This document shows positions 1 to 10,593 of a DNA stretch of 64,000 bases, one piece after another. This DNA is from Afipia sp. Root123D2 (lineage in GTDB: Bacteria; Pseudomonadota; Alphaproteobacteria; Rhizobiales; Xanthobacteraceae): positions 528,828-592,827 of the forward strand of contig NZ_LMDP01000002.1 in NCBI RefSeq assembly GCF_001425835.1, read 5' to 3'. A model generated the notes under the pieces. That model ran no database searches. It saw only the letters and a program-made list of their open reading frames with translations, and was not told the DNA's origin. The first letter of the stretch is position 1, and each line of letters starts with the position of its first letter. Made by a program: the position numbers and the translations under genes.

Positions 1-620
1 ATGCCGTCGATTACGACGGCGACGGCCATCGCAACCTGCTGCGCAGCGCACCTGACGTCATCGGCTCGACCGCGAACTATCTCGCGACCGGGCTGAAATG
101 GAAGCGCGGCCAGCCGTGGCTGCAGGAAATCCGTGTGCCTGCGGATCTGCCGTGGGACCAGACCGATCTCGCCATCAAGCATCCGCGATCGAAGTGGGCG
201 GCATGGGGCGTAACGCTCGCCGACGGTCGGCCGCTGCCGAATGACAACCTGTCAGCCTCGGTGCTGCTGCCGATGGGCCGCCATGGTCCGGCGTTCCTGG
301 CCTATCCGAACTTCGACGCCTACACCGAGTGGAACAACTCGCTGATCTACGCGACCACCGCCGCCTATCTCGCCACCCGCATTGCCGGCGCCGCGCCGAT
401 GCACAAACCCTCCCGGGACGTCGAGCAACTGCCGCACAATGAACTGCGCGAATTGCAGCAATTGCTCGCGCGCGCAGGTTATGACGTCGGCAAGATCGAC
501 GGCGTGTTGGGCCAGCAGACGCGGATCGCCGTGAAAGCGATGCAGGTCAAGTTCGGCCTGCCCGCCGATGCATGGCCCACCGCCGAATTGCTGGCACGGA
601 TGCGCGGCGGCGCGCGCTAA
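1..620 (+). CDS. Lytic murein transglycosylase, MltB type, with C-terminal peptidoglycan-binding domain (5' end outside window)
   Basis: The open frame enters from the left edge (first complete codon at base 3) and ends at TAA 620, leaving about 205 residues. It begins inside the SLT_2/MltB catalytic domain at the conserved DYDGDGHRN segment and ends with a PG_binding_1 domain (LQQLLARAGYDVGKIDG, then TRIAVKAMQVKFGLP). Enzymes of this family cleave the glycan strands of periplasmic peptidoglycan to give 1,6-anhydro ends. The catalytic Glu and signal peptide lie outside the window. The gene at 18935-20188 has the same architecture (FDADGHRN), so the region carries two paralogues. The family call is firm; the exact subfamily is not. 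Confidence 0.9.
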   Translation, partial: AVDYDGDGHRNLLRSAPDVIGSTANYLATGLKWKRGQPWLQEIRVPADLPWDQTDLAIKHPRSKWAAWGVTLADGRPLPNDNLSASVLLPMGRHGPAFLAYPNFDAYTEWNNSLIYATTAAYLATRIAGAAPMHKPSRDVEQLPHNELRELQQLLARAGYDVGKIDGVLGQQTRIAVKAMQVKFGLPADAWPTAELLARMRGGAR

Positions 621-898
621 CGCTGCGCCTTGCCGAAGGGCATTCACTGCAATGTGATCGCGCGGGATTTTATCGACCCGCCGATCAATCGCGATGCCGC
701 AAGCGTGCCGACAGCACCTTTCCACCATCGAGAAAGCTGCCGGAAGAACGCTTGCTGCGCTGTTCCGGATATCGAATGAATCGTCCTACGCGAACGCGCA
801 TACGCTGTTTCGCGATGGCGGCCACCTCGGCGGCATTCAGCGCGGCGCATAGGCACAATGTGCAGGCGATGTCTTGTTTCGCGACCCAGAGTAACTTA

Positions 899-912
899 AA
901 TGCACTTGCATT
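899..912. promoter_or_regulatory. Inverted repeat upstream of the OYE reductase, possible operator
   Basis: AATGCA and TGCATT flank a CT centre, giving a 14-bp inverted repeat 24 bases before the reductase start codon. The rest of the 621-935 gap holds no gene I can support. Reductases of this family are often controlled by a repressor binding a short palindrome, but no regulator gene is adjacent, so the operator role is inference. Confidence 0.3.
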
Positions 913-935
913 GAAATTCTCAACGGAAGCGAACC

Positions 936-2015
936 ATGTCCGCATCGAAATTGTTTGATTCCTACAAGCTTGGCGCGATCACCCTTTCCAATCGCACGGT
1001 GATGGCGCCGCTGACGCGCAACCGCGCGATTGACGGGTTCGTGCCGAATCCCCTCGCCGTCGACTATTACGGCCAGCGCGCCTCCGCCGGATTATTGATT
1101 ACCGAAGCGAGCCAGGTGTCGCAGCAGGGCCAGGGTTACCAGGACACCCCCGGCATCTACTCGAAGGAGCAGATCGCGGGCTGGCGCAAGGTGACGGATC
1201 GCGTTCACGAGCGCGGCGGCCACATCTATCTTCAGCTCTGGCATGTCGGCCGCATCTCCCACACCACGCTGCAACCGGATCATGGCGCGCCGGTCGCGCC
1301 ATCCGCGGTGCGCGCCAACGGCAAGACCTTTGTCGGCGGGACCTTTGCCGATGTCTCCGAACCTCGCGCGCTGACGCTCGAGGAAATTCCCGGCATCATC
1401 GACAGCTTCAAGCGCGGCGCCGCCAACGCCATTGCCGCCGGCTTCGACGGCGTCGAAATCCACGGCGCCAACGGCTACCTGCTCGACCAGTTCGCCAAGG
1501 ACGGCGCCAACAAGCGCACAGACGCCTATGGCGGCTCGATCGAGAACCGCGCACGGCTCATGCTTGAGGTCGCCCAGGCGGTTTCGGCCGAGGTCGGCGC
1601 AGCGCGTACCGGCATCCGCCTCTCGCCGGTGACGCCTGCCAACGACGTGTCCGACTCGAACCCGCAACCGCTGTTCGATCACATCGTCGATCGGCTCGAT
1701 GCGCTCAAGCTGGTCTACATTCACGTCATCGAAGGCGCGACCGGCGGCCCCCGCGACATCGCGCCGTTCGACTACGCCAGCCTGCGCAAGCGCTTCAGCG
1801 GAACCTATATCGCGAACAACGGCTACGATCTCGCGCTGGCCGAAAAGGTGCTGGCGGCGAACGAGGCCGACCTGATCGCGTTCGGCAAGCTGTTCATTTC
1901 GAATCCCGATCTGGTGGAGCGGCTGAAGCGCGGCGCGGACCTGAACGCGCCCGACAAGGCAACGTTCTACGGCGGCGGCGCCAAGGGCTATACCGACTAT
2001 CCCGTGCTGGCGTGA
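936..2015 (+). CDS. Alkene reductase, Old Yellow Enzyme family (NemA/OYE-like)
   Basis: This 359-residue protein is a complete FMN-dependent (beta/alpha)8 barrel of the NADH:flavin oxidoreductase/12-oxophytodienoate reductase family. It has the MAPLTRNRA segment whose Thr tunes the flavin, the QLWHVGRISH strand, the substrate-binding HGANGYLLDQF motif (His and Asn pair) and the RTDAYGGSIENRARL signature. Members reduce activated C=C bonds of enals, enones, maleimides and nitro compounds using NAD(P)H in the cytosol. The ATG follows a GGAAGCG ribosome site. It stands alone, between an inverted repeat and a strong terminator, so it is probably monocistronic and inducible. The physiological substrate cannot be read from sequence. 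Confidence 0.93.
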   Translation: MSASKLFDSYKLGAITLSNRTVMAPLTRNRAIDGFVPNPLAVDYYGQRASAGLLITEASQVSQQGQGYQDTPGIYSKEQIAGWRKVTDRVHERGGHIYLQLWHVGRISHTTLQPDHGAPVAPSAVRANGKTFVGGTFADVSEPRALTLEEIPGIIDSFKRGAANAIAAGFDGVEIHGANGYLLDQFAKDGANKRTDAYGGSIENRARLMLEVAQAVSAEVGAARTGIRLSPVTPANDVSDSNPQPLFDHIVDRLDALKLVYIHVIEGATGGPRDIAPFDYASLRKRFSGTYIANNGYDLALAEKVLAANEADLIAFGKLFISNPDLVERLKRGADLNAPDKATFYGGGAKGYTDYPVLA

Positions 2016-2034
2016 TTGCCGGGAATAACCAAGC

Positions 2035-2064
2035 AAAAAGGCCGGGGAGCATCCCGGCCTTTTT
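2035..2064 (+). terminator. Rho-independent terminator after the OYE gene
   Basis: A 12-bp stem (AAAAAGGCCGGG with CCCGGCCTTTTT) closes a 6-base loop and runs into a T-tract, 20 bases past the reductase stop. Confidence 0.9.
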
Positions 2065-2115
2065 CTTGAGCAACGTTGTTCTCGACAAGACTAGAAAATG
2101 TGCGGCCGGGCGCGA

Positions 2116-2313
2116 TCAGGTCGCGGCAGGCGCGGAGGATTTGCCGGCCAGCAACTGGCGCGCCACGCGCTCGGCTTCGCGCGCGCTGCGAAACAACCGG
2201 CCCTCCAGCGGATTAAAACGCTGAGTCGCGGCGAAGAAACGGAACCCGGCCCTGTCGCGGACAACGATGCCCGCGGGTTCCGAACTAACCTCGATGATAT
2301 AAGTGTCTGACAT
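2116..2313 (-). CDS. Small conserved-looking hypothetical protein
   Basis: This 65-residue protein starts MSDTYIIEV. I prefer the ATG at 2313 to the upstream one because it gives a compact, regular N-terminus. It alternates hydrophobic and charged residues (AGIVVRDRAGFRFFAATQRF) in a beta-rich pattern, followed by a helix (SAREAERVARQLLAG). It has no signal peptide, membrane helix or recognisable catalytic motif. It lies convergent to the OYE terminator and divergent from the riboswitch-controlled thi operon. I do not recognise a named family. Confidence 0.6.
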   Translation of the reverse strand: MSDTYIIEVSSEPAGIVVRDRAGFRFFAATQRFNPLEGRLFRSAREAERVARQLLAGKSSAPAAT

Positions 2314-2552
2314 TGAACAAGACCTCAGCACCGGATTTCGTGGCGACTAACGCGGACGAGCCGAAAAGGTTTCAGCCCCACCGCTCGGCTCTGTAGCTGC
2401 TTCGCGCGACAGATTTACAACCGGTGTCCCTGCAAATCGCGGACCAGCGATAACCCCCGCAAAAGACGCCAATTCCAGCCAGATCAAAGGCAAATCCCGC
2501 AGCGATGCGCAACGTGACATTGACATGAAGGGCGCGGCGCATAACATAAGCA

Positions 2553-2660
2553 CTGTTCCGAGGGGGGCTCCTGCATTGGAGCTGAGATACCGCATATTCG
2601 CAGTCGCGAGAGCGCGGTGACCCTTTGAACCTGATCCGGGTCATGCCGGCGAAGGGACAG
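2553..2660 (+). promoter_or_regulatory. TPP riboswitch (thi-box) aptamer
   Basis: The conserved thi-box elements appear in order: GGAGCTGAGATAC at 2577-2589, then CCCTTTGAACCTGATC at 2621-2636 and GGGTCATGCC with GCGAAGGGA up to 2657. Closing stem P1 can be drawn as CTGTTCC (2553-2559) with GGGACAG (2654-2660). The ATG of thiO is at 2663, so the AAGGGA Shine-Dalgarno sequence is part of the aptamer. TPP binding should therefore block ribosome access directly and shut down the whole thi operon when thiamine pyrophosphate is plentiful. Confidence 0.95.
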
Positions 2661-2662
2661 GG

Positions 2663-3691
2663 ATGTATCAGGATAAGGCGTCTCCGCGAGGAGAGATTTC
2701 CGTTAGCGTTGTCGGTGCAGGCGTTGCCGGCAGCTGGCATGCTTTGCTGTTCGCGCGGGCCGGCTTTGCCGTGACGCTGTACGAACGCGACACCACCGCG
2801 ATGACGCTCGCCACCAGCCACTGGGCCGGCGGCATGCTCGCGCCCCACTGCGAAGCCGAGGATTCCGAGCCGGTGATTCCGCGGCTCGGCGTGCGTTCGC
2901 TCGATCTGTGGCGCGAAGCGTTGCCGGAAACGCCGTTCAACGGATCGCTGGTCGTCTCTCATCCGCGCGACCGCAATGATTTCGACCGCTTCGCCCGGCT
3001 CGCGCCCGAACATCGCCGCCTCGGCGCGGAGGACATCGCGCAGCTTGAACCGTCGCTCGATGGCCGCTTCCGCGAAGGCCTGTTCTTCCCGACCGAAGGC
3101 CATGTCGAGCCGCGTCGCGTGCTGCCGCAACTTCACCGCCAGATCACCGCCTCAGGTGCGACGATCCGTTTTGAGAGTGAACGCGAGCCGCATGACCTTG
3201 CGCGCGACACCGGCGGCATCGTGATCGACTGCCGCGGCCTCGCTGCGCGCGACGCGTTTCCCGATCTGCGCCCGGTCAGGGGTGAAATGGTGATCGTCGA
3301 AACCGACGAGGTGAAATTGTCGCGCCCGGTGCGGCTGATCCATCCGCGCTGGCCGCTTTACATCATTCCGCGTGACGACAACCGCTTCATGATCGGCGCG
3401 ACCTCGATTGAGAGCGGGGATCGCGGCGTCAGCGTGCGCTCGGCGCTCGAACTGCTCAGCGCCGCTTATGCCGTGCATTCGGCATTCGGCGAAGCGCGCA
3501 TCCTTGAGATCGGCGCGGGGCTGCGTCCGGCACTTCCCGACAACCTGCCGCGCATCGCCATCGACGACAAACGAATTTCCGTGAACGGACTTTATCGCCA
3601 CGGCTTCCTGCTGGCGCCCGCGCTGGCGGAACTGACGCTGAACTATGTCCGGCGCGGCGAGATCGACAATGAGGTGATGCAATGTTCCTGA
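2663..3691 (+). CDS. thiO: Glycine oxidase ThiO (FAD-dependent, thiamine synthesis)
   Basis: ThiO oxidises glycine to iminoglycine (dehydroglycine), the C2-N3 donor used by ThiG when building the thiazole ring. The 342-residue protein starts with a Rossmann FAD motif (VVGAGVAGSWHALLFARAGF, residues about 16-35) and has DAO-family features: the HWAGGMLAP segment, a central GLAARDAFPDLRPVRGEM stretch and the C-terminal GLYRHGFLLAPALAE FAD contact. It is the first gene of the operon, directly under the TPP riboswitch, and overlaps thiS by 10 bases, which suggests translational coupling. Confidence 0.95.
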   Translation: MYQDKASPRGEISVSVVGAGVAGSWHALLFARAGFAVTLYERDTTAMTLATSHWAGGMLAPHCEAEDSEPVIPRLGVRSLDLWREALPETPFNGSLVVSHPRDRNDFDRFARLAPEHRRLGAEDIAQLEPSLDGRFREGLFFPTEGHVEPRRVLPQLHRQITASGATIRFESEREPHDLARDTGGIVIDCRGLAARDAFPDLRPVRGEMVIVETDEVKLSRPVRLIHPRWPLYIIPRDDNRFMIGATSIESGDRGVSVRSALELLSAAYAVHSAFGEARILEIGAGLRPALPDNLPRIAIDDKRISVNGLYRHGFLLAPALAELTLNYVRRGEIDNEVMQCS

Positions 3692-3879
3692 TCGTCAACG
3701 GCGAGCGAAAGGAAATCCAGGCGACGCGCGTCGATGCCCTGCTGGCGGAACTCGACTACGAAGGCACCCATCTGGCGGTGGCGGTGAACTACGACGTCGT
3801 GCCGCGCGCGCGCTGGGCCGACACCGTGCTCAACGACAATGACGCGGTGGAAATCCTCACGCCACGGCAGGGAGGGTGA
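3682..3879 (+). CDS. thiS: Sulfur carrier protein ThiS
   Basis: This 65-residue ubiquitin-like protein ends in the obligatory Gly-Gly tail (LTPRQGG). The tail is adenylated and then thiocarboxylated to deliver sulfur to the ThiG thiazole synthase. The beta-grasp start (MFLIVNGERKEI) and the VAVNYDVVPRARW segment fit ThiS. The start codon lies inside the end of thiO behind GAGGTG. No ThiF-like activating enzyme occurs in this window, so adenylation must come from a gene elsewhere. Confidence 0.93.
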   Translation: MFLIVNGERKEIQATRVDALLAELDYEGTHLAVAVNYDVVPRARWADTVLNDNDAVEILTPRQGG

Positions 3880-3885
3880 GCATGA

Positions 3886-4036
3886 GTACTTGCCTGTCGT
3901 ACCGGCGAACGCCGGGACCTGTAACCACGAGCCTCTCCTGTAACAACGGGCGTCTGTCATCGTGCCTCTCTGTGAACTCAGGGTGTATGGATCCCGGCTC
4001 GCGATCGCTTCGCTCACTTGGCCGGGACGGCGAGTG
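3886..4036. repeat. Intergenic palindromic repeat element inside the thi operon
   Basis: The gap between thiS and thiG is far longer than any other in the operon. It contains imperfect palindromes: ACCGGCGAACGCCGGGACC near 3901, and GGATCCCGGCTCGCGA paired with ACTTGGCCGGGACG at about 3989-4030. One strand translates to the VPAFAGTT string that is typical of short repeats scattered in alphaproteobacterial genomes. No gene is supported here. The element probably folds as RNA and could alter the thiS:thiG expression ratio. Confidence 0.65.
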
Positions 4037-4045
4037 GAGAGGTCC

Positions 4046-4828
4046 ATGCTGAAATTCTACGACAAGGAATTCTCCTCACGCCTGCTGATCGGCAGCGCGC
4101 TCTATCCGTCGCCGAAGATCATGCAGGATGCGATCCGCGCCTCCGGCAGCGAGATCGTCACCGTGTCGGTGCGCCGCGAAAGCGCGGGCGGCAAGACCGG
4201 CGACCAGTTCTGGTCGCTGATCCGCGAACTCGGCGTGACGGTGCTGCCCAACACCGCGGGCTGCAAGAGCGTGCGCGAAGCCGTGACCACGGCGAAGCTG
4301 GCGCGCGAACTGTTCGGCACCTCATGGGTAAAGCTCGAAGTGATCGCCGACGACGAGACGCTGCAGCCTGATGTGGTGGGTCTGGTTGAAGCGGCCGGAA
4401 TCCTGATCAAGGACGGATTCGAGGTGTTTCCCTATTGCACCGAGGATCTCAGCGTCGCGCAGCGTCTGGTCGATGCCGGCTGCCGCGTGGTGATGCCATG
4501 GGCATCACCGATCGGCAGCGCACGCGGCATCGTCAACCGCGATGCGCTGAAACTTCTGCGCGCCCGCCTGCCCGACATCGCGCTGGTGGTCGACGCCGGC
4601 ATCGGCGCGCCGTCTCATGCCGCCGCGGCGCTCGAACTCGGTTTCGACGCCGTCCTGCTCAACACCGCTATCGCCAAGGCCGACGATCCGGTGGCGATGG
4701 CCAACGCCTTCCGCCTCGCCATCGAAGCCGGGCGCGCCGGTTATACCGCGGGCCTGATGCAGGCGCGCGATTTCGCTTCTCCGTCCACCCCTGTTGTTGG
4801 GACACCGTTCTGGCATGCCGTATCCTGA
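4046..4828 (+). CDS. thiG: Thiazole synthase ThiG
   Basis: ThiG forms the thiazole phosphate of thiamine from deoxyxylulose 5-phosphate, ThiS thiocarboxylate and dehydroglycine. The frame is open back to 3962, but ATG 4046 (after GGAGAGG) gives the usual 260-residue protein starting [16 protein letters not shown]; the upstream part belongs to the repeat. Family marks are [31 protein letters not shown] with the Schiff-base Lys, and [13 protein letters not shown] with [11 protein letters not shown] for phosphate binding. The 3' end overlaps thiE by 14 bases. Confidence 0.95.
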   Translation: MLKFYDKEFSSRLLIGSALYPSPKIMQDAIRASGSEIVTVSVRRESAGGKTGDQFWSLIRELGVTVLPNTAGCKSVREAVTTAKLARELFGTSWVKLEVIADDETLQPDVVGLVEAAGILIKDGFEVFPYCTEDLSVAQRLVDAGCRVVMPWASPIGSARGIVNRDALKLLRARLPDIALVVDAGIGAPSHAAAALELGFDAVLLNTAIAKADDPVAMANAFRLAIEAGRAGYTAGLMQARDFASPSTPVVGTPFWHAVS

Positions 4829-5423
4829 TCGTTTCTATCCTGTCGTCGACAGCATTGCGTGGGTCGCGCGCCTGACCAGGCTCGGCGTCGGCACCGTGCA
4901 GTTGCGCGCGAAAGACCTCGATGACGCCACTGCGTTGAAACTGGTGCGCGATGCGCTCGCCGTCGTCCGGGGCACACCGACAAAGCTCGTGGTCAACGAT
5001 TACTGGCGCGCCGCCATCGCGGCCGACGCCGAGCATCTGCACCTCGGCCAGGAAGACCTCGACACCGCCGACGTGGCGGCCATCCGCCGCGCCGGACTGA
5101 CGCTGGGCATCTCGACCCATGACGAGGACGAACTGGACAACGCCCTGGCTTATCAGCCCGACTACATCGCGCTCGGCCCGATCTACGAGACTACGCTCAA
5201 GAAGATGCGTTTCGCCCCGCAAGGCATCGAGCGCATCACGGCGTGGAAAATCCTGATCGGCGCGACCCCATTGGTCGCGATCGGCGGCATCAAGCTCGAA
5301 CAGGCCGCCGATATTTACGCCGCCGGCGCCGACTCCATCGCGGTCGTGAGCGACATCACCCAGAACGCCGATCCCGATGCGCGGGTGCGTGCCTGGCTGC
5401 AGACGCAACAGCAGGCGGCATAG
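4815..5423 (+). CDS. thiE: Thiamine-phosphate synthase ThiE
   Basis: ThiE couples HMP pyrophosphate to thiazole phosphate to make thiamine phosphate. The start ATG 4815 ([13 protein letters not shown]) lies within the end of thiG, giving 202 residues, normal for a TIM-barrel ThiE. Conserved segments are VQLRAKDL (pyrophosphate site), [33 protein letters not shown] and the phosphate-binding PLVAIGGI near the end. Its place between thiG and thiC and the overlap with thiG make the assignment secure. An alternative start at 4794 would add seven residues with no family support. Confidence 0.94.
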   Translation: MPYPDRFYPVVDSIAWVARLTRLGVGTVQLRAKDLDDATALKLVRDALAVVRGTPTKLVVNDYWRAAIAADAEHLHLGQEDLDTADVAAIRRAGLTLGISTHDEDELDNALAYQPDYIALGPIYETTLKKMRFAPQGIERITAWKILIGATPLVAIGGIKLEQAADIYAAGADSIAVVSDITQNADPDARVRAWLQTQQQAA

Positions 5424-7736
<2,313 letters not shown>

Positions 7737-7750
7737 CGCCCCGCTCAAAT

Positions 7751-7782
7751 CGTCATACCCGCGCTCATCGCGGGCATCCATC
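7751..7782. repeat. Short palindromic repeat downstream of thiC
   Basis: CGTCATACCCGCG, a CTCAT loop and CGCGGGCATCCAT form a small hairpin of the common alphaproteobacterial intergenic type. It lies between the thiC stop and the terminator. Confidence 0.5.
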
Positions 7783-7792
7783 TAAAGTGCAG

Positions 7793-7820
7793 AAAGGCCG
7801 GGCCAACGCCCGGCCTTTTC
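7793..7820 (+). terminator. Terminator of the thi operon
   Basis: An 11-bp stem (AAAGGCCGGGC with GCCCGGCCTTT) with a CAAC loop ends in a short T-run, 57 bases after the thiC stop codon. Confidence 0.88.
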
Positions 7821-7966
7821 GTCGCGCCCGCGACGCATGCGCGCCGGCAATCCGTCCTCCCCACGATTGACGATGACCATCCTGCGGATTTTACTCACGT
7901 CCAATCCCGGCTACGCTTGCTCCATGCATCAGGACAGGAGCGCAGCAACATGATCGAGCAGGTTGG

Positions 7967-8317
7967 ATGAAAGAACATCGAATTTACGCAATGAGCTTCG
8001 CAAGCGTCTATCCGCTTTATGTCGCCAAGGCGGAGAAAAAAGGACGCACGAAAAAGGAAGTCGATGACATCATTCGCTGGCTGACCGGCTACAGCCAGAA
8101 AGGCCTGGAAGCCCAATTGAAGAAACAAACCAACTTCGAGACTTTCTTTGCGCAAGCCCCTCAACTGAATTCGTCGCGCGGCTTGATCAACGGCGTGATC
8201 TGCGGTGTCCGGGTGGAGGAGATCAAGGAGCCGTTGATGCAGGAAATCCGCTACCTGGATAAATTGATCGACGAACTGGCGAAGGGGAAGGCCATGGAGA
8301 CGATTCTGCGGGAGTGA
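7967..8317 (+). CDS. DUF2200 family protein
   Basis: This 116-residue cytosolic protein has the strongly conserved DUF2200 core: [37 protein letters not shown] and [22 protein letters not shown]. Family members appear widely in bacteria as single small proteins with no established function. The first ATG at 7967 (MKEHRIYAM) gives the usual N-terminus. It stands alone after the thi terminator. There is no signal peptide, membrane helix or cysteine cluster. Confidence 0.88.
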   Translation: MKEHRIYAMSFASVYPLYVAKAEKKGRTKKEVDDIIRWLTGYSQKGLEAQLKKQTNFETFFAQAPQLNSSRGLINGVICGVRVEEIKEPLMQEIRYLDKLIDELAKGKAMETILRE

Positions 8318-8554
8318 GTTCTTCGGTTGCCGGTGGAGCGTTCGAGCTTTGCCGCCGCCCGATTGCAGTCCTGCGCTTGCTACCCTCGCCCGCCGTAAGA
8401 TAGACGCCGTGTCCGCTCCCCAAGCCGTCACAATATTCCTCGTAAAACCCGCATATTTACAAGTCAGCGAAACGTCCGGCATCATGGCCGTCGACGGCAT
8501 GAACCTGGCGCGCCAGTGACGCGACCCATGCATAGGTCATGACGGGAGGCACTT

Positions 8555-9487
8555 GTGAACCGATTGCAGCATTTCATTCTTGTCGCAGTCGCGACTGCTC
8601 TGGGCGTCCATACCGTTCCGGATCCGGCTGCAGCACAGGTCAAGCCGGAGGTCGAGAAAATCAACGCCTACGTCGGCTGCATCAACCGCCTGTCGGCCCG
8701 CGCCTATGAGTCCCGCGCTCGCTATTTCAGCTGGGCCAGGAAAACCGGGCCGACCGGCAAGGAGCGGATTATCTACGGCACCTATACCATCTACGACACG
8801 TCGGACTGCCGCAAGAAGGTCGAGAAAGCCAATGCGCTGGAGCCGCGCGACGCCGAACTCGAAGCGGCCGCTTCGGCCTATGCGGACGCCGTGTCCAAGC
8901 TCGAACCGCTGCTCAAGGAAGCCGACGATTATTACACGCAGGAGAACTACAAGGACGACAGAATGGCCAAGGGCAAGGCTCTGCATCCGCGCCTTGTTGC
9001 TGCGTGGGATGCCTTCGCCGGCGCTGACAAGAAGCTGCGCGCCGGCGTCGAAGTCGTCAACGACAAGCGCGCGGCGGCACAGCTGGCCGAGATCGAGAAC
9101 AAGGAAGGCCGTAAGGTGCGTTATCACGTCGAGGCCTTGATGATTCAGGCCAAGCGCGTGCTGCGCGCGCAGGACACCGACAAGCCCGATATCGCCGTGA
9201 TCACGCAGGCGCTGAGCGACTATGAATCTGCGGTCAAGGCGGCCGAGGAAGCGTCGGGCAAGGACGGCGACGTCAAGATCGGCTCGATTTTCCTGAGCGG
9301 CGCCAAATCCTATCTGACGACAGCGAAGCAGCTGATGCGCCGCGTCCGCGACAAAACTCCGTACAGCCAGGGCGACAAGATGATGCTCAATGCGGGGAGC
9401 GGCTGGATGGTGGAAGGCTCGCCACAGCGGCTGCTGCGCGACTACAATCAATTGATCGACGGCTATAACCGGGGCGCCAGAATCTAG
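8555..9487 (+). CDS. Secreted YiiG-like (DUF3829) protein
   Basis: This 310-residue protein has a GTG start after GGGAGGC and a cleavable signal peptide (FILVAVATALGVHTV ending PAAAQ at about residue 28). The mature part is almost all helix, rich in Glu, Lys and Ala. It resembles the DUF3829/YiiG family of periplasmic proteins: early VEKINAYVGCINRLS, late LIDGYNRG near the C-terminus. No lipobox cysteine is visible, so it is more likely soluble and periplasmic than a lipoprotein. Function is unknown. Confidence 0.78.
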   Translation: MNRLQHFILVAVATALGVHTVPDPAAAQVKPEVEKINAYVGCINRLSARAYESRARYFSWARKTGPTGKERIIYGTYTIYDTSDCRKKVEKANALEPRDAELEAAASAYADAVSKLEPLLKEADDYYTQENYKDDRMAKGKALHPRLVAAWDAFAGADKKLRAGVEVVNDKRAAAQLAEIENKEGRKVRYHVEALMIQAKRVLRAQDTDKPDIAVITQALSDYESAVKAAEEASGKDGDVKIGSIFLSGAKSYLTTAKQLMRRVRDKTPYSQGDKMMLNAGSGWMVEGSPQRLLRDYNQLIDGYNRGARI

Positions 9488-9534
9488 CCGCTGTCACCAG
9501 CACCACACCGGCCAACGCGGAAGGATCTTACGCC

Positions 9535-9917
9535 ATGCCCATCACACACTTCGCCCCCCGCCCGGCATCAAAGCCCCGCCGCTGTCGTTTGCCGCACGTA
9601 CCGGCGACCTGCTGTTCATCTCCGGCATTCCGGGTTTCGACAGCAACGGCGCATTGCCGGAGGGTTTCGAAGCGCAGTTCGCAAATGTCGTCATCAACTT
9701 CACGCGCGTGCTGACGCAAGCCGGCGCAACGATGCGTCATCTCGTCAAGGTCAATGTGCTGCTGACGCGCGCATCCGACGTCACCACCATGAACCGCCTC
9801 TATGCCGAGGCGTTCGGCCCCGCGCCCTATCCCGCGCGCACCACCTGCGTGGTGCAGGCGTTGCCAAATCCCCAAATGCTGATCGAGATCGAGGGCGTCG
9901 CTTCGCTGGCGGGATAA
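9535..9917 (+). pseudogene. RidA (YjgF/YER057c/UK114) family gene, apparently frameshifted near the 5' end
   Basis: From ATG 9535 the frame reads MPITHFAPRPAS and then diverges. The next frame carries an intact RidA-like protein from PPGIKAPPLSFAARTGDLLF to the stop at 9917, including NVLLTRASDV, AFGPAPYPARTTC (the substrate-site Arg) and MLIEIEGVASL. Restoring one C in the six-C run at 9554-9559 joins the two into a normal protein of about 128 residues. RidA proteins hydrolyse reactive enamine/imine intermediates made by PLP enzymes. The lesion may be a real mutation or a homopolymer sequencing error. A late TTG start at 9654 would lose the first strand of the fold. Confidence 0.75.
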
Positions 9918-9928
9918 CGATAAAATCC

Positions 9929-10372
9929 TCACCTCTTCGGACACTCCTTGTAGCCGAACTCGTCGATCATCCGCGCGCCGGAAATCGCGCTGAACTCCAG
10001 CTTGTTCAGATAGCCGCGGGCGAAGACGTATTGCCGGAGTTTCGAATTGTAGGCGTTCAGCATGCGCTGGGTGGAGCCTTGATTGATGACGTTACGGTTC
10101 GCGCCACGGCCATGGCCGGCGTGAAACAACAGCCGCGCGCTGCGCTCGACGCAGACATTGCGTACCCCGAGAAACAGCGTGCAGTTCGACTGACAGTGAC
10201 CACGAATCCGGAACAGTTCGCCGCTGGCAATGGCGCGATCGATGGCGGGCGCGAAGTTTTCGTACCAGCCGCCTTTTGAAAACCGGTCGGAAGTGTCGGC
10301 CTGCGCGGCGGTGACACCGGCTGTCGCAATCGCGGCGACGGCAAGCATCGCCAGAACAAGAAAGCGCTTCAT
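9929..10372 (-). CDS. Secreted protein related to the ClpP-like COG3904 group
   Basis: The 147-residue product begins MKRFLVLAMLAVAAIATAG with a clear signal peptide cleaved near AQA-DT. The core has the pattern GELFRIRGHCQSNCTLFLG, then VCVERSARLLFHAGHG. This matches small periplasmic proteins predicted to adopt a ClpP/crotonase-like fold, in which a small residue-rich C-x-S-x-C-T turn sits where serine peptidases have their nucleophile. Four cysteines suggest disulfides. Whether it is catalytic is unknown. A second ATG at 10381 would add three residues. Confidence 0.65.
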   Translation of the reverse strand: MKRFLVLAMLAVAAIATAGVTAAQADTSDRFSKGGWYENFAPAIDRAIASGELFRIRGHCQSNCTLFLGVRNVCVERSARLLFHAGHGRGANRNVINQGSTQRMLNAYNSKLRQYVFARGYLNKLEFSAISGARMIDEFGYKECPKR

Positions 10373-10441
10373 GAAAACCATCCGTCAGCCTGGGCAATAG
10401 GCCCATTCTGTCTCTGGATGGCTGACGCCGCAACTGCTGCC

Positions 10442-10476
10442 CGTAGCCCGGATGAAACGACGCGAAATCCCGGATC
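10442..10476. repeat. Palindromic GTAGCCCGGAT repeat
   Basis: CGTAGCCCGGAT and ATCCCGGAT-like arms flank a GAAACGACGCGAA centre, a recurrent intergenic repeat type in Bradyrhizobium relatives. It occupies the spacer between two minus-strand genes. Confidence 0.5.
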
Positions 10477-10593
10477 AACTTGCTCTGCCACCCCGTATTC
10501 GCTCCACGTCATACGGGCTACTCGGTGCAGCAGGGAAGCCGTGTCGGTGGCGCTCAATGACGGCGCGGAAAGCCCGCGCCGTCATCTCGTTCG

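Noticed and set aside
7895-8533. Minus-strand frame over the DUF2200 gene
   Set aside because: The plus strand has the full conserved DUF2200 pattern and the minus translation has none.
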